Shown here: positions 1 to 10,234 of the stretch, in pieces | Layout: every line of letters begins with the position of its first letter | Position numbering within the stretch: the stretch's first letter is position 1 | DNA from: Cotesia glomerata | Taxonomy: Eukaryota; Arthropoda; Insecta; Hymenoptera; Braconidae | NCBI RefSeq assembly: GCF_020080835.1 | Contig: NC_058167.1 | Span: forward strand, 1,646,768-1,710,767 | Direction of reading: 5' to 3' | DNA: 64,000 bases | Notes under the pieces: model-generated | What the model saw: the letters and a program-made list of their open reading frames with translations, nothing else | Told to the model about the DNA's origin: nothing | Databases searched by the model: none | Made by a program: the position numbers and the translations under genes

Positions 1-1356
1 ATAAATTAAAAATAAAATTAATTGATAAAGTACAGAAAACTAATAAAACGTGATTTTGATTGCAGTTTTGATGTTACGTATTGCTATAGTCATTTTTAGG
101 TTTGTTCAATTTTTATAATAAAATTATGATAGATCGAACAATTCAATAATCCACCGAAAGCAGTTTTGTTCATGTAAGGCTATTTTATATTTTTGTAATA
201 TATTCTGGAAGCTTCAGATCTTTATATCAAATGCTTTCCAAGAAAACAAAAAAAAAAGGCTAAGTGTTATTTAAAGGCTAAATCTTATTTGTTTAAGGGT
301 GTTATCTAATTGGTCACTTTCGAAAATTCGATTTCTTTGTTTATATTTTTCGAATGTATATGTGTCTAAGAATTCCCGGGGATGTCTTCCCTGTTTCGAG
401 CAAAGGACCGCAAATAGAATTTTCGTAAGATTTTTTATTTAAAGAAACTTAATACGCGTTTTTCTCAAAACTACGTTTTCATGAATAGCTAACACGATTT
501 CTCCGGAACCCGTGGGTTGAATTTCTAAAACCTTAACCACATATTCTACATATATATATATATATATAATCACAAAATAGAATACCATCATGTTAAAATA
601 TTGATTTTTACTATTTTTTTCTTACAAATATCAACGAAAAAAAAAATTTTTTTTTAATGTTTTTAGTTTTTGTTACATGAATTTAACAACAACTGTTCAA
701 AATTAATATCAATAGTCTATTTTGTAGCCATTGTCATACCAAATCTAAAACACTTCGATTTTTTTGATTCACGTAAGCCGTTGTCGGTACATCGTGTAGG
801 AGCCGACATTCCTCCAAATTATGGCGTTCCGTTTGGAGTACGATTTTTTTTTTTGTAAAGAAACTGAAAAAAATTGTAATTTTTGTAATTTAAGACTTCA
901 TTCATCATCTCTAACAACTTTTATAAACACATCTTTTGTAACAAGCTCACGAGAAATTTCCAAAAACAGCCTATGTTTTTAGCCTTCGAACTAGACTACA
1001 CCCTTAAATCAACTAAAAAAATCACACTTACACATAAATTATTAAAAAATTGTTTATATATCAAAAGCAATTAACTCGGCGGCTTATCAAAAAGTATTAT
1101 CTTCAAAAGATCAATACTTAAGAGTTTTTCACTACAATCTACCGTCTTTTTAACAATTTTTTTTTGTCAAATTCGGTCCGGTCTTGGGGCTCTTCTATTA
1201 ACATTTTTTTTTTATTTTTTTCAATTATTAGTTATTTTTAATTCACACAAATACTTTTTTTCCGTCAATAAATACTTAAAATTAATAATTAGTCATTCAA
1301 ACAGAATCACTACACAAATTGACCTAAATATTTTAGTAAATAAGCTTGCTGAATAC
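1..1356. other. Probable first intron of the adrenodoxin reductase gene; no further exon seen
   Basis: No reading frame here resembles a protein I recognise. The sequence is AT-rich with long A and T runs and a short (TA)n tract near 550-568. It lies downstream, on the minus strand, of the exon ending at 1357, so it is most likely intron 1 of that gene, with the remaining exons left of the window. The 62-codon frame at 670-858 looks like chance. Confidence 0.5.
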
Positions 1357-1470
1357 CTTGAGTAATTGTTGACAAGCATAAAAGCCAGCTGGACCAGAAC
1401 CAATGATGCATACTCGAGGAATAGCTTCTTTAAATAAGTTACTTAATTTTCTTACTGTTCTTAAGGACAT
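1357..1470 (-). CDS. FDXR: NADPH:adrenodoxin oxidoreductase (ferredoxin reductase), exon 1 only
   Basis: The exon starts at the ATG at 1470 and gives 38 codons, ending LLK just before a GTATTC donor at 1356-1351 (phase 0). The peptide has a basic N-terminus (MSLRTVRKLSNLFKEA), as expected for mitochondrial import, and then VCIIGSGPAGFYACQQLL. This is the FAD-binding GxGPAG Rossmann loop that opens mature adrenodoxin reductase. The family is a mitochondrial inner-membrane-associated flavoprotein that passes electrons from NADPH to ferredoxin for P450 and Fe-S cluster synthesis (Drosophila dare). The FAD loop alone is shared by other flavoproteins. The wording around it and its position right after a short presequence favour FDXR. 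The rest of the gene lies beyond the left edge. Confidence 0.75.
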
Positions 1471-1530
1471 AATGAAAATTTACCTGTGAAGCATATGTAT
1501 GAGTCTTAGATTAGTTCAGGAACTAATACA

Positions 1531-1646
1531 TTAACCCTTCAGGACATGGGTTATGAGATTTTTTCTCACGCAACAACATTTAACATAATGGATGTCGCTG
1601 CAGTGCAAGTGAGACACTAAAAAACACCCATGTCCTGAAGGGTTAA
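1531..1646. mobile_element. 116-bp MITE with TTAACCC termini (piggyBac-like)
   Basis: Both ends carry the same inverted repeat, TTAACCCTTCAGGACATGGG, with TTAA outermost on each side. The interior is about 75 bp and non-coding. A TTAA target and CCC termini are the hallmark of piggyBac-type elements. The element lies 60 bp upstream of the adrenodoxin reductase start codon and may sit in its promoter or 5' UTR. Confidence 0.8.
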
Positions 1647-1667
1647 CATATAAAATAAATCCAACAT

Positions 1668-1789
1668 TACCCTGAATAAAAAAAAGTATTGAGACAAAGA
1701 AAAAAGTATTGAAAAGTATTGGATTGACTAGAAAACCAATACTTTTCAATACTTTTTTCTTTGTTTCAATACTTTTTTTTATCAGGGTA
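1668..1789. mobile_element. Short hairpin MITE, CCC...GGG termini flanked by TA
   Basis: This is a near-perfect inverted repeat with ~54-bp arms and a ~13-bp loop. Each arm holds several copies of AAAGTATTG. The outer ends read TA-CCCTGA and TCAGGG-TA, so the element proper is 1670-1787 with TA on both sides. It has the terminal triplet and repeated-motif arms of the larger CCC elements in this window, but no RNA-gene core. Confidence 0.75.
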
Positions 1790-2426
1790 CATTAAAAAAA
1801 ACAATTCCTTGATCTTGACGTGTCGAGAGTAATGCACAATCACAACCGCTTCGCAATCTGTCTTTTAAACTGACCATTTTCAGATGTACATAGATAGAGA
1901 TGAAGATATAAGATCAAAAACATTTTAATGTATGGTTATCTACTTAGATGTGGTGAAAGATTTTGTCTCAGGTGTTTTTTATATGATTGCAAGATTTCAA
2001 CAGATTATGAGATCACAAAATGTATTAAAATCTTTATTTTCACTCTTGAGCTTATAAACAAAATGATAAATAGATTTTTTAGATTTTTAAGTTGTTCTAG
2101 TGGTAACCAGCAGGGTCAACTATTTTTTCGTTTTTTCATCTTTTGAAGGCAGATAATGTCTGCATTTTCAAAATTTATGTCATATTATTGATTTAAATTT
2201 CAGATTACCTGATTAGCACAATACTCATCGATTTTTTTAAAACGGTCATGTAATGTCATTACTATTAAGTCCTTATTCTTTTCAAGTTAAATAAAATTAC
2301 TTACTTTCAAATTATGTTTGTGTGCTATAATAATTTTAATTTCAATAATTTCCAATAAAAAATTGTGTTTACAATTGAATGTTTTACTATTAATATTAGT
2401 ATAACATATGAAAGAAAATTGAAAAT
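1790..2426. other. Intergenic, nothing recognised
   Basis: AT-rich sequence without a credible exon, RNA gene or inverted repeat. The 72-codon frame at 1928-2146 has low-complexity composition and no family resemblance. Confidence 0.4.
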
Positions 2427-3045
2427 AAAGGGAAGTTATTGACTTCGGTCCGATTTTCGAAAGTCGAGTTTTCATCGGATCTCCACGTTTTGAAGTCCCA
2501 GGAAGCCATTCTGACTATTCCCGCCGAGATGCCCGGCCGCGCGCATGTGTGTGTGTGTGTTTGTGTGTAAATAAATTTTTGTCGTACAGTTTCTCAAAAA
2601 TGAATCAACCGATTGAATTTTACAACACGTCATTCGAAAGTGTTTATCAAAACTTAGATCTGATTAGATTTGAGAATTAATTCATCGAGCCGTTTCGAAG
2701 AAATTTAAAAAAGAAAACCAAAAAAAAAATTTGAATTTTTGTTTTTTAAAAATAATTTTAAAGCGTTCGAAAAAATCATAATAAAATCACGTATACATTT
2801 TTTGTGCTTAAAAAACTTCGTCGAATGCTATTTTAAAAATGAAAATCGAATGACGCATTCAAAAGTTACAGCTGTGTATAAGTACATTTTAAGCTCGAAG
2901 AGCTCAAAATGTGAAAAACGGTGCTTTGAGCTTGAAAAGCTCAAATATCAACCAAAAAACATTTTAAGGCGCTTAAAATTCAAGTTTAGCGGGAAGTTCT
3001 AGGGTTAGCCTACGCGGTCAACTGATTTCCAGATTTTTTTTTTTT
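2427..3045 (+). repeat. Copy 1 of the (TG)n / GAGCTC repeat family
   Basis: Blocks in order: GGAAGTTATTGACTTC near the start; a module ending GAAGTCCCAGGAAGCC and CTGACTATTCCC; a short (TG)n tract at 2547-2568; a block ending in AATGAATCAACCGATT; paired AGCTC-type palindromes (AGCTCGAAGAGCTC near 2892); and a 3' end of TTTAGCGGGAAGTTCTAGGG, then GTCAACTGATTTCC and a T run. The same order, in whole or part, recurs at 19272-19600, 31068-31520, 46211-46304 and 56266-58012. No protein is encoded. Confidence 0.7.
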
Positions 3046-4619
3046 TTTTAAGATCATGGTATGCATAGTCAGCACAGATTAAAAATAAATTTTGGATTAC
3101 CGTCATAATTATTAAAAATTTTTTAAATTATATATAGTTTTAATAACTATCTTTATTAAATCTAAAATAGGACGATATCTCGAAAATATATGTAAGCATA
3201 AAATTAATGAAGTAGTGGCATTTGAATTTTCGAATTCATTTGTCTGTGCGTTCATGTGTTCTCATACGACTAACAATAACAATTGTTGACACAACAACTC
3301 ATAAGTCAATAGATACCACGGTAGATGCAGGCCTCTATATCAACGTTTGAACAGTACTTATCTCTGAAGAAACCTCATAAGATAGATATTATTATATTTA
3401 CGCTAATTATATGCACTAAATTATTAAAATGATGAACTTACACAAGCGATTTGCAAAAGTTTTTATATCCACAGCCCAATAGCTACTTAGCTACTGTGCT
3501 GGTAAATTCTTGATGAATTTTAAAAACACCCCTCTTTCCCAATATTATTGAAATGTAAAAAAAAAATAAAAAAGAGCATAGGTACCAAAATAGGTTCATA
3601 ATTAGAGATTGAACAAACTTACAAAGCTCCAATATCAAATTTGTATTCCTACATAGGTTGACCAACAGTCATCGAAAATAAGTAAAATTGCTGACGGTAT
3701 ATTTTGTACTTTTAATCTTGCGAACAAGTAACAAGTTGATGTTAGGTTAAGCCACGTGAATTTGAATAATAATTCGAAGGAATTATTGAATGGTTTTTTA
3801 TGAGTAAGTTAGTGTGTTATGGCTTTTCAAAGGGTAAAATCAATTTCCAAAAGAACCATGTCATGGTAAAACTCTCATGAAGTCTCGGCCGTTGTGTGAT
3901 TTTTTTTTTATAAGCCACTGAAAAAATCAAAATAAAAAAAACTCCCGAATTTGAGAGAGATTTTACTATTATAATGCCTATAGATGCATCCAGCAGGTGA
4001 CACTACCTGCCAGCGAAGCGTCAATTTAAATGTAATTTAGATTATTTTAAATATTTTATTAATTTATAATTTAAATAGTGAAAACTGTCCAAATTAGAAA
4101 ATTTAAGTTTTATGTTGGAGAATATTTATTCTATAGAGTATATTTCGTTTCAAATAAATATAATTTATTATCGAGTACAAAGGGACATTGTAGTTGTGTT
4201 CCGAGAAACCTCAGGTACTTGAGGTTCTGAGGAAAAGTCATAAAAGACAGGTGTGACAAAAATTCCTTAATCCCTTGTTTCAACGACTAAATAATAACGT
4301 CACCAATATGTAACTAAAATTAAAATTGTTAAATAACATATTTTTTTAAATCTTGCTTTAATATAATACTGCAATTAAATTTATTAAAATTTAATTAAGA
4401 ATCTATATCTTGGATTGAACTTATAAATAATTATAAATTAATATCAAAAGAATAAGATTTCATAGAATAATAATAATAATATTAAATGATATTTATCTTT
4501 TATATTAACAATCAAACTATTTCATAGTTTTAGGAGAAAACTCAATTATAGATTGACAGAAATAGTAATAAGTTTAATCTAATTTGCAAAATACGAATAT
4601 TAATGCATTATAATACATA
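3046..4619. other. Intergenic, nothing recognised
   Basis: AT-rich DNA with no supported exon, RNA gene or paired termini. The frames at 3483-3665 and elsewhere are short, of low complexity and unlike known proteins. Confidence 0.4.
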
Positions 4620-4806
4620 CTAGTATACGTTGCGCGCGCAAGCGCGCGTGTGAATGTTAGTATGATATTATCTATATTTTCATGATTATGATATATTTGA
4701 CCAATCACGTTACAAATAGTTTGCTTACATGATATATTTTCATATTTTTCATCTAAATTATAAAAGTGGATAATCCTAATATCCTAATATAAAAATCCTA
4801 ATCCTA
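4620..4806 (-). mobile_element. Short Helitron-like unit, minus orientation
   Basis: Read on the minus strand, this unit ends with a GC-rich hairpin (GCGCGCTTGCGCGCGC) a few bases before CTAG at 4623-4620, followed by T. That is the Helitron 3' arrangement of a hairpin and then CTRR. The interior shares ATATATCAT and GTGATTGGTCAAA blocks with the plus-strand units at 4807, 9909 and 10090. It lies head to head with the unit starting at 4807, and their 5' boundary is blurred by TCCTAA repeats at 4772-4803. Confidence 0.6.
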
Positions 4807-4932
4807 TCCCATAATAAAATTGAGATGAAATATATGTGAAACCAATTTATTCGTGTTGTGATTGGTCGAAAATAAATACTCTCATTCTGATTGGTTGAAA
4901 GTGAATATAATATACATAAACGACACATAAAT

Positions 4933-5245
4933 GGGTGCAACAACTTAGTCCTAACAGAGACTATACAAAACGTAATGTTTTTAGCAAGGTGCAATATCCC
5001 AAACGTATGATATCGAGATAAGCACATGTAAGAAATGTGACACTTGCCGAAAATTAGTTTTCATAAACGTTACTTAATCCTAAAATGTATATGCTAGAAA
5101 TGCGATGTCTAAAGAACGTTCATGTTAAGAAACGTTATACTTCAAAAATGTAAAGCTTCTAAAAGCGATAGCATCACAAGTGTGCCATTTGTAAATCGTT
5201 CAAGGTTCTAAACGTGATGTTTCCCTAACGTCATACGTTTAAAAG
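4933..5245 (+). repeat. Left terminal inverted repeat of the MULE
   Basis: This segment is the reverse complement of 9542-9848 with scattered differences. Landmarks present in both arms are TTAGTCCTAACAGAGACTAT, CTTATCTCGA and GATGCTATCGCTTTTAGAAG (the last as read from the right arm). Confidence 0.85.
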
Positions 5246-6022
5246 GTCAATCGGCCATATCGACTGTAGGAGTTCCGTTGATGCAGTAGATTTCTTCAGA
5301 TAATGAAAAAACCTATATGAATTTCAATCTGACCAATCTGACCAAAGTCACATCGTCTAATATATATTATTAGAAATTTTATCAATAATAATAATACTAG
5401 TAACAATAACTTGATAAATAAAAATTAATAATAATAATAACGTAATTCGAAAATTAAATATTAAATAATAATTAACATTTTTACAGACAATATTGTTTTG
5501 TTAATAAAAATCTAACATGTAAAGAAACTGAGCCAAGTCGCATTGAATCGAGCTCTTTTTCTCTCGATGCATAATTTTATAATTAGTCTTATCATTTTAA
5601 TCTAACAGCCGCTAACTCTTTTACACTATTGTAACTCGATATTTGGCTCAATCATGTTATACCTAAGAAATTAACAGGCGAGACCATCTTTTTCTCACTT
5701 TGCTCTCACGGAGCTCAACGGAACTATCTCTGTCGCACTTCCAACAGCAGAGCAATTGCAGTTTCGATTGGTTTCACGAAACGAATGAAATTTTTGAAAA
5801 AAATGCTTTGTGGTGAAATAGTTTATTAAATTATCTATTATCTCTAAAAACGTTTTTTCAAAATTTCCATTCGTTTCGCTAAGCCGATTGAAACTGCAAT
5901 CACTGGTCTCGGCTGTTAAACGTAAAACTAGTTAGACATTATCACGATTGAAATCCACTCGCAGGTTTAATTACTAAGGTAATTATTTTGGATTGAAAAA
6001 AAGTATTTAATTAATGTAATAA

Positions 6023-6023
<1 letters not shown>

Positions 6024-6076
<53 letters not shown>

Positions 6077-6077
6077 T

Positions 6078-6110
<33 letters not shown>
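6024..6110. repeat. (TAA)n microsatellite
   Basis: An almost uninterrupted run of TAA triplets with one small break, in the interior of the MULE. Confidence 0.9.
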
Positions 6111-6439
6111 AAATTTTATAAATGATTTGGTATCAATAAACATGAATGTAGCGGCAAAGGCAATTTTTTTTCGCTACGAAAAATTTAAATAATGGAACTA
6201 GATGTACGAGACGCTGAGAGAATTCCTAAGCCAGGAGTTAGTCCAACAACTTGAATGGTCTCTGAGATGCATGTCAAAGATTTGTGCAAACTCATTGATT
6301 CATCGAGTGTTGCCAGAGCCAGCAGTTACGACAGAAGTATCTAAATCAAATCTGTAACCAAATGAATTACTCATCGAAATTTATTTCAAGTAAATATATA
6401 AATGAATATCATTTTCAATTACTTCAATATTGATTTTAT

Positions 6440-6840
6440 CTATTCGCAACAGAAATAAGGTCCTTGTTGCACGTAGTCGACAGAGTAAGCAGAATCTTCA
6501 AGATACAGGTCAAGTTGGACGACATTTGAAAATTTCACCGTTTTTATTTCAATGAAAGCTGCAGTAATAGCTTCTCTGTACGAATGTTTGCTACTACATG
6601 TAAGAAGAGCTGAGTTAATTGGATACTTTTGTTTATCTGTATAAATATGTAATAAACAAAAAATTAGTTATATTATTGACAACAGATTAAATTTTGTGAA
6701 GTTTATTTTATATCTGTTGATATACTTACCAATATAGATAACTTCATCAAACAAATTGTTCATCATCTTGAAAAGTCCTTCAGCAGTCACCATACGATGT
6801 AGTGGACTAACAAAAAGTTTTACCCGGATCTAATTTCCGT
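6440..6840 (-). pseudogene. MULE transposase fragment, two exons
   Basis: Exon a (about 6825-6730) reads ...TAEGLFKMMNNLFDEVIYI and ends at a GTAAGT donor. Exon b (6636-6440) follows an ACAG acceptor in phase, giving YI-DKQKYPINSALLTCSSKHSYREA and running to a TAG stop (PYFCCE*). The pattern matches MULE-family transposases: a (T/S)xDGTFK-like motif, about ten residues, then a (Y/F)P-x-x-x-ALL-x-x-K block with a Y. In most MULEs the first motif has a catalytic Asp; here it is TAEG, so the Asp is replaced by Glu. The N-terminal zinc finger and later catalytic residues are missing, and a stop lies just upstream of exon a. This is a weak but in-frame, spliced match, best read as an inactive remnant. 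Confidence 0.5.
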
Positions 6841-7250
6841 GAAGACAATTTGGAGTATAGTTACTGTCATTCAAAGCTCACGGAATCAGCTGGTCGTTTT
6901 TATTTTTGATGGGTTTCGAGAATATTTTATTAAGTAACCGATTTTTTGTAGTTGAGATCTGGGATACAAGAAGACATCAGAATTCTTATCTCCTTCTCCA
7001 ACTTAAAAATAATTTAACCAAACCCTTGTGTCGAACGCATTAGGATGATTTTTTTTTCCACCACTTAACTATTATTGGGTCGAAGTGTTTAACGTTGCGA
7101 TTAAAGCGGATTCTGTGACTTCTCAACAACAACAACAACAAAAATAATAATAATAATAAAAATAATTATAATTCTAATAATAAAATTTAGATATTATTTA
7201 TTTTTTTAAACTTTAGTGAGGTATTAATTTATAAATGTATTATACATTAT

Positions 7251-7345
7251 TATAAATGTATGATAGATTATTATAAATGTATGATAGATTATTATAAATG
7301 TATGATAGATTATTATAAATGTATGATAGATTGTTATAAATGTAT
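7251..7345. repeat. 21-bp minisatellite
   Basis: Five near-identical tandem units of TTATAAATGTATGATAGAT plus two bases, followed by a diverged sixth. Confidence 0.85.
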
Positions 7346-7482
7346 TAATAATTATAATTTTAAATTTGTTCGAAAGTAATATTAAATAAAAATTTAAAGA
7401 CATAATAAGTAATAAAATTTTAGTTTCTTTAACAAAATTAAATTTAAATTAAAGACATAATAAGTAATGAGGATTAATATTT

Positions 7483-7832
7483 TTAAATAAGCAAGTCAAC
7501 TGAGACAACCTCTTGTCGGCAGTAACTACATGTTAAAATTTGCCCATCTCCAAGCAGACTTTGCACGTACTGTCTTTGACATGCTTGACAAAAAATACAG
7601 TGCCGGCAAGGGTTGTAGACGACGTCCGGTGGTGATTCCTCGTCTGAACAAGTCAGGCAAATTTGAGAATCTAAAATAATTACAAAGTATCATTGAGAAT
7701 AGTTTCTAAATCATTAAAAAAATGTATAATTCAATTTATAAAAAATTTATATATTACTATAGATAAAACCGCCAGCAGCCGCCGCTGGATGTGCATTTTC
7801 GTCATTCCTTAGTTCAGCACGATCTACGTCAA
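7483..7832 (-). CDS. RING-finger protein fragment inside the MULE
   Basis: Exon 1 (7832-7758) follows a TTTTGTAG acceptor and encodes VDVDRAELRNDENAHP, an alanine run and GGFIY. A GTAATA donor joins in phase to exon 2 (7670-7483), which opens NSQICLTCSDEE and ends VVSVDLLI before TAA. Exon 2 carries a compact RING-HC: CLTC, then PCRHC, FCQAC and CSYC. Spacing is C-x2-C-x16-C-x-H-C-x2-C-x2-C, a linker, then C-x2-C, which resembles the C-terminal RING of IAP/Mdm2-like E3 ubiquitin ligases. No upstream exon with a start codon is evident, so the N-terminus is unknown. It lies just upstream of the transposase fragment on the same strand. It could be a second MULE gene or a captured host fragment. 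Confidence 0.5.
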
Positions 7833-9541
7833 CTACAAAATAATTTAAATATTAATTTCAATATTAAAATTTCATTTTCGATGGTAATTACTGTTTCGAA
7901 ATCACGGCAGCTCGTCCAAATGGGGTAAGGAGCTAAAACATGCGCTGGAAGAAATGGATCGTCAGGATATTTAGAAGCTGATTTGGCAAATTACAGGAGT
8001 GTGCTGGTTAAGAGATCGCCAGGTACAAATAATCACAGGAAAATTGTGGAGTCCACATTCAGGCCACCTAGAAATTTGTATAAATTTACTGTAAGCCGTT
8101 TTGGCGCGATCAAAACTGAAGAGAATCGATGAAGAATATCTCGACGAAGATGAGATATGATAACTACAACAGGCACCTGAAGAAAGAATATACCAGGGAC
8201 TGGTTTTGCCGACGTTGGAGCCATGGAGATCGGCGATGAAAACATCTCGAGAAGAATGAACAGCTTACTGACGGAAAATTCGACTCTTATCTCGAATATA
8301 ATTTGTAAAAAGATCCTGAGAATTTTTTTGTCTTAAAGCCAAAAGGGCGTATACAAAAAAACAATTTTTATTCACTTTCCTTACAGATCTATATGTTATA
8401 AACATTTTTAGGCTAATTGGAGTAAAAAAAAATGTTTTTATACGCCCTTTTGGTTCTGCAGGGCCAGAAGGGCGTAGATTTTGAGATGCGACCTTCCGGC
8501 ATTAGTAACGCGATATAGTAGTCCATTCTTCAAAGGATCTAATCGAGATCTGATAGATAGATTGTTTAAATTTTGTAGACAATATTTGAAAGATTTGTAC
8601 CATAACGAATAATCAAAGCTACCAAAAATGTTATGTTCTGTGAAATAAAATAAGAAGATAAAAAGATGGTGTATACATAAATTCGATAGCATTAATATCA
8701 CCATGTAAAACTACAAAATTGATAATAGAAATAGCATTAACTAAAAGTGTTAAACTTATTTTTCCAGGCGTAATTCTACAGCCACCAGAATACTATTATG
8801 CAATGGAAGTTTTTCATGAAATTGATGTAGTGTTTGAATAGTAGAGAATCGTATGAAAATCTAACTATTGCATTGGTCCTCATGACGAAACTTTTGAAAA
8901 ATTTGGATATATTTTGACTCAGCTCGTCAACTAATTTAGAAAATAATACATATGTCTTAAAAGTTTATATAAGTATGTATATATATCTTTAAATAAAAAT
9001 TACATTCTCCTATCTTTTTATTAAATTCGCTGTTGCATTGGTTATTTTTTTCGAAATTATTGAAACTTTTAATTGATTAAGTGTGTTCTCTATGCTACAA
9101 TCAAATGGTCCTGTGACTTTCAACTATTGTGTTCTCACATGAAAATTAAATTAGCCGACATTTAATAATTTTTAAATTTTTGTAACAAATAAATTATGGC
9201 AAAAAAAATTAGAAAAAAAAATTGACATCTAGACATTTAAAAAAATTAAAAATGCAATTTTTTTAAATAATTTTTTGTAACAAATTTGTTTGTTAAAAAA
9301 AACTTTTTTAATTGTCAAGTGACTGCTAACTTTAATGTCATTGTTCTCACAACTCAAAGAGGATTTAAGTTTGCTCATCAATATCATTCTGACTTGAATT
9401 TTTGTCAAATAAAATTTATGACGTTTGTACATATGACAGTGTGATTTTATAGACGAAAATTTCCAGGTATAGTATCATAAGAAATCTATAATATCGATTG
9501 AATTTGACTTGTTTTGCAGTCGGTAACGCGGCTGAATTTTT

Positions 9542-9848
9542 TTAAACGTATGACGTGAGGGAAACATCACGTTTAGAACCTTGAACGATTTACAAATGTC
9601 ACACTTGTGATGCTATCGCTTTTAGAAGCTTCACATTTTTGAAGTATAACGTTTCTTAACATGAACGTTCTTTAGACATCACATTTCTAGCATATATATT
9701 TTAGGATTAAGTAACATTTATGAAAACTAATTTTCGGCAAGTGTCACATTTCTTACATGTGCTTATCTCGACATCAGACGTTTGGGATATTGCACCTTGC
9801 TAAAAACATTACGTTTTGTATAGTCTCTGTTAGGACTAAGTTGTGGCA
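9542..9848 (-). repeat. Right terminal inverted repeat of the MULE
   Basis: Inverted copy of 4933-5245. The outer end reads CTAAGTTGTGGCA, directly before the TSD copy at 9849-9857. Confidence 0.85.
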
Positions 9849-9908
9849 CACATAAATATATCATAACAAATATGAAGCGTGCGCTTGCGCGCGCAAATTA
9901 AATTCTAG

Positions 9909-10089
9909 CCCCATAATAAAATTGAGATGAAATGTATGTGAAACCAATTTATTCGTGATGTGATTGGTTGAAAATATTTATTCTCATTCTGATTGGTTGA
10001 AAGTGAATATAATATACATAAACTACACATAAATATATCATGACCATAAATATGAGGCGCGCGCTTGGGCACGCAAATTTTAATTCTAG
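9909..10089 (+). mobile_element. Complete short Helitron-like unit (about 181 bp)
   Basis: It begins CCCCATAATAAAATTGAG directly after the CTAG of the previous unit. It ends with a GC-rich hairpin (GCGCGCGCTTGGGCACGC) and CTAG at 10086-10089, followed by T. It supplies the uninterrupted context (ACACATAAATATATC) used to define the MULE insertion site. Confidence 0.7.
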
Positions 10090-10234
10090 TCCCATATTAA
10101 AATAGAGATGAAATTTATGTGAAACCAATTTATTCGTGATGTGATTGGTCGAATATATCATAAACACATAAACATGAAAATATATGCAAACTCCATATTC
10201 AGGCGCACGCTTGCACGCGCAAATTAAATTCTAG
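10090..10234 (+). mobile_element. Third tandem Helitron-like unit (about 145 bp)
   Basis: Starts TCCCATATTAAAATAGAG right after the previous CTAG and ends with a hairpin (GCACGCTTGCACGCGC) and CTAG at 10231-10234, then T. It is shorter because the middle block with the second GATTGGTTGAAAG is missing. Confidence 0.7.

Larger units (their letters stand above)
4933..9848 (-). mobile_element. Mutator-like element (MULE) with long TIRs and a 9-bp TSD
   Basis: Arms of about 310 bp (4933-5245 and 9542-9848) are inverted copies of each other. Each begins near GTGC(A/C)ACAACTTAG and contains many AAACGT/AAATGT-type motifs. The direct repeat CACATAAAT at 4924-4932 and 9849-9857 is the target duplication; 9 bp is typical of Mutator-like elements. 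The interior holds two spliced minus-strand coding fragments: a transposase-like pair of exons (6440-6840) and a RING-finger pair (7483-7832). It also has (TAA)n at 6024-6110 and a 21-bp minisatellite at 7251-7345. The rest, including 7880-8330, has short coding-like but broken frames that I could not assign. Confidence 0.75.
4807..9908 (+). mobile_element. Short Helitron-like unit interrupted by a 4.9-kb MULE
   Basis: The 5' part (4807-4932) begins TCCCATAATAAAATTGAG. The 3' part (9849-9908) ends with the GC-rich hairpin and CTAG. With the insertion removed the unit is about 180 bp, the same size and order as the uninterrupted copy at 9909-10089. CACATAAAT is present once in that copy and twice here, flanking 4933-9848. 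Helitrons usually insert between A and T; this unit is followed directly by the next one. Confidence 0.65.

Noticed and set aside
6202..6360. A 52-codon plus-strand frame (MYETLREFLSQELVQ...)
   Set aside because: It looks protein-like but has no recognisable family, no splice support, and lies antisense to the MULE coding fragments.
4620..10234. An integrated polydnavirus or other viral segment
   Set aside because: The inverted repeats, 9-bp duplication and transposase fragment explain the region as a MULE in a Helitron-like unit; no viral gene was seen.
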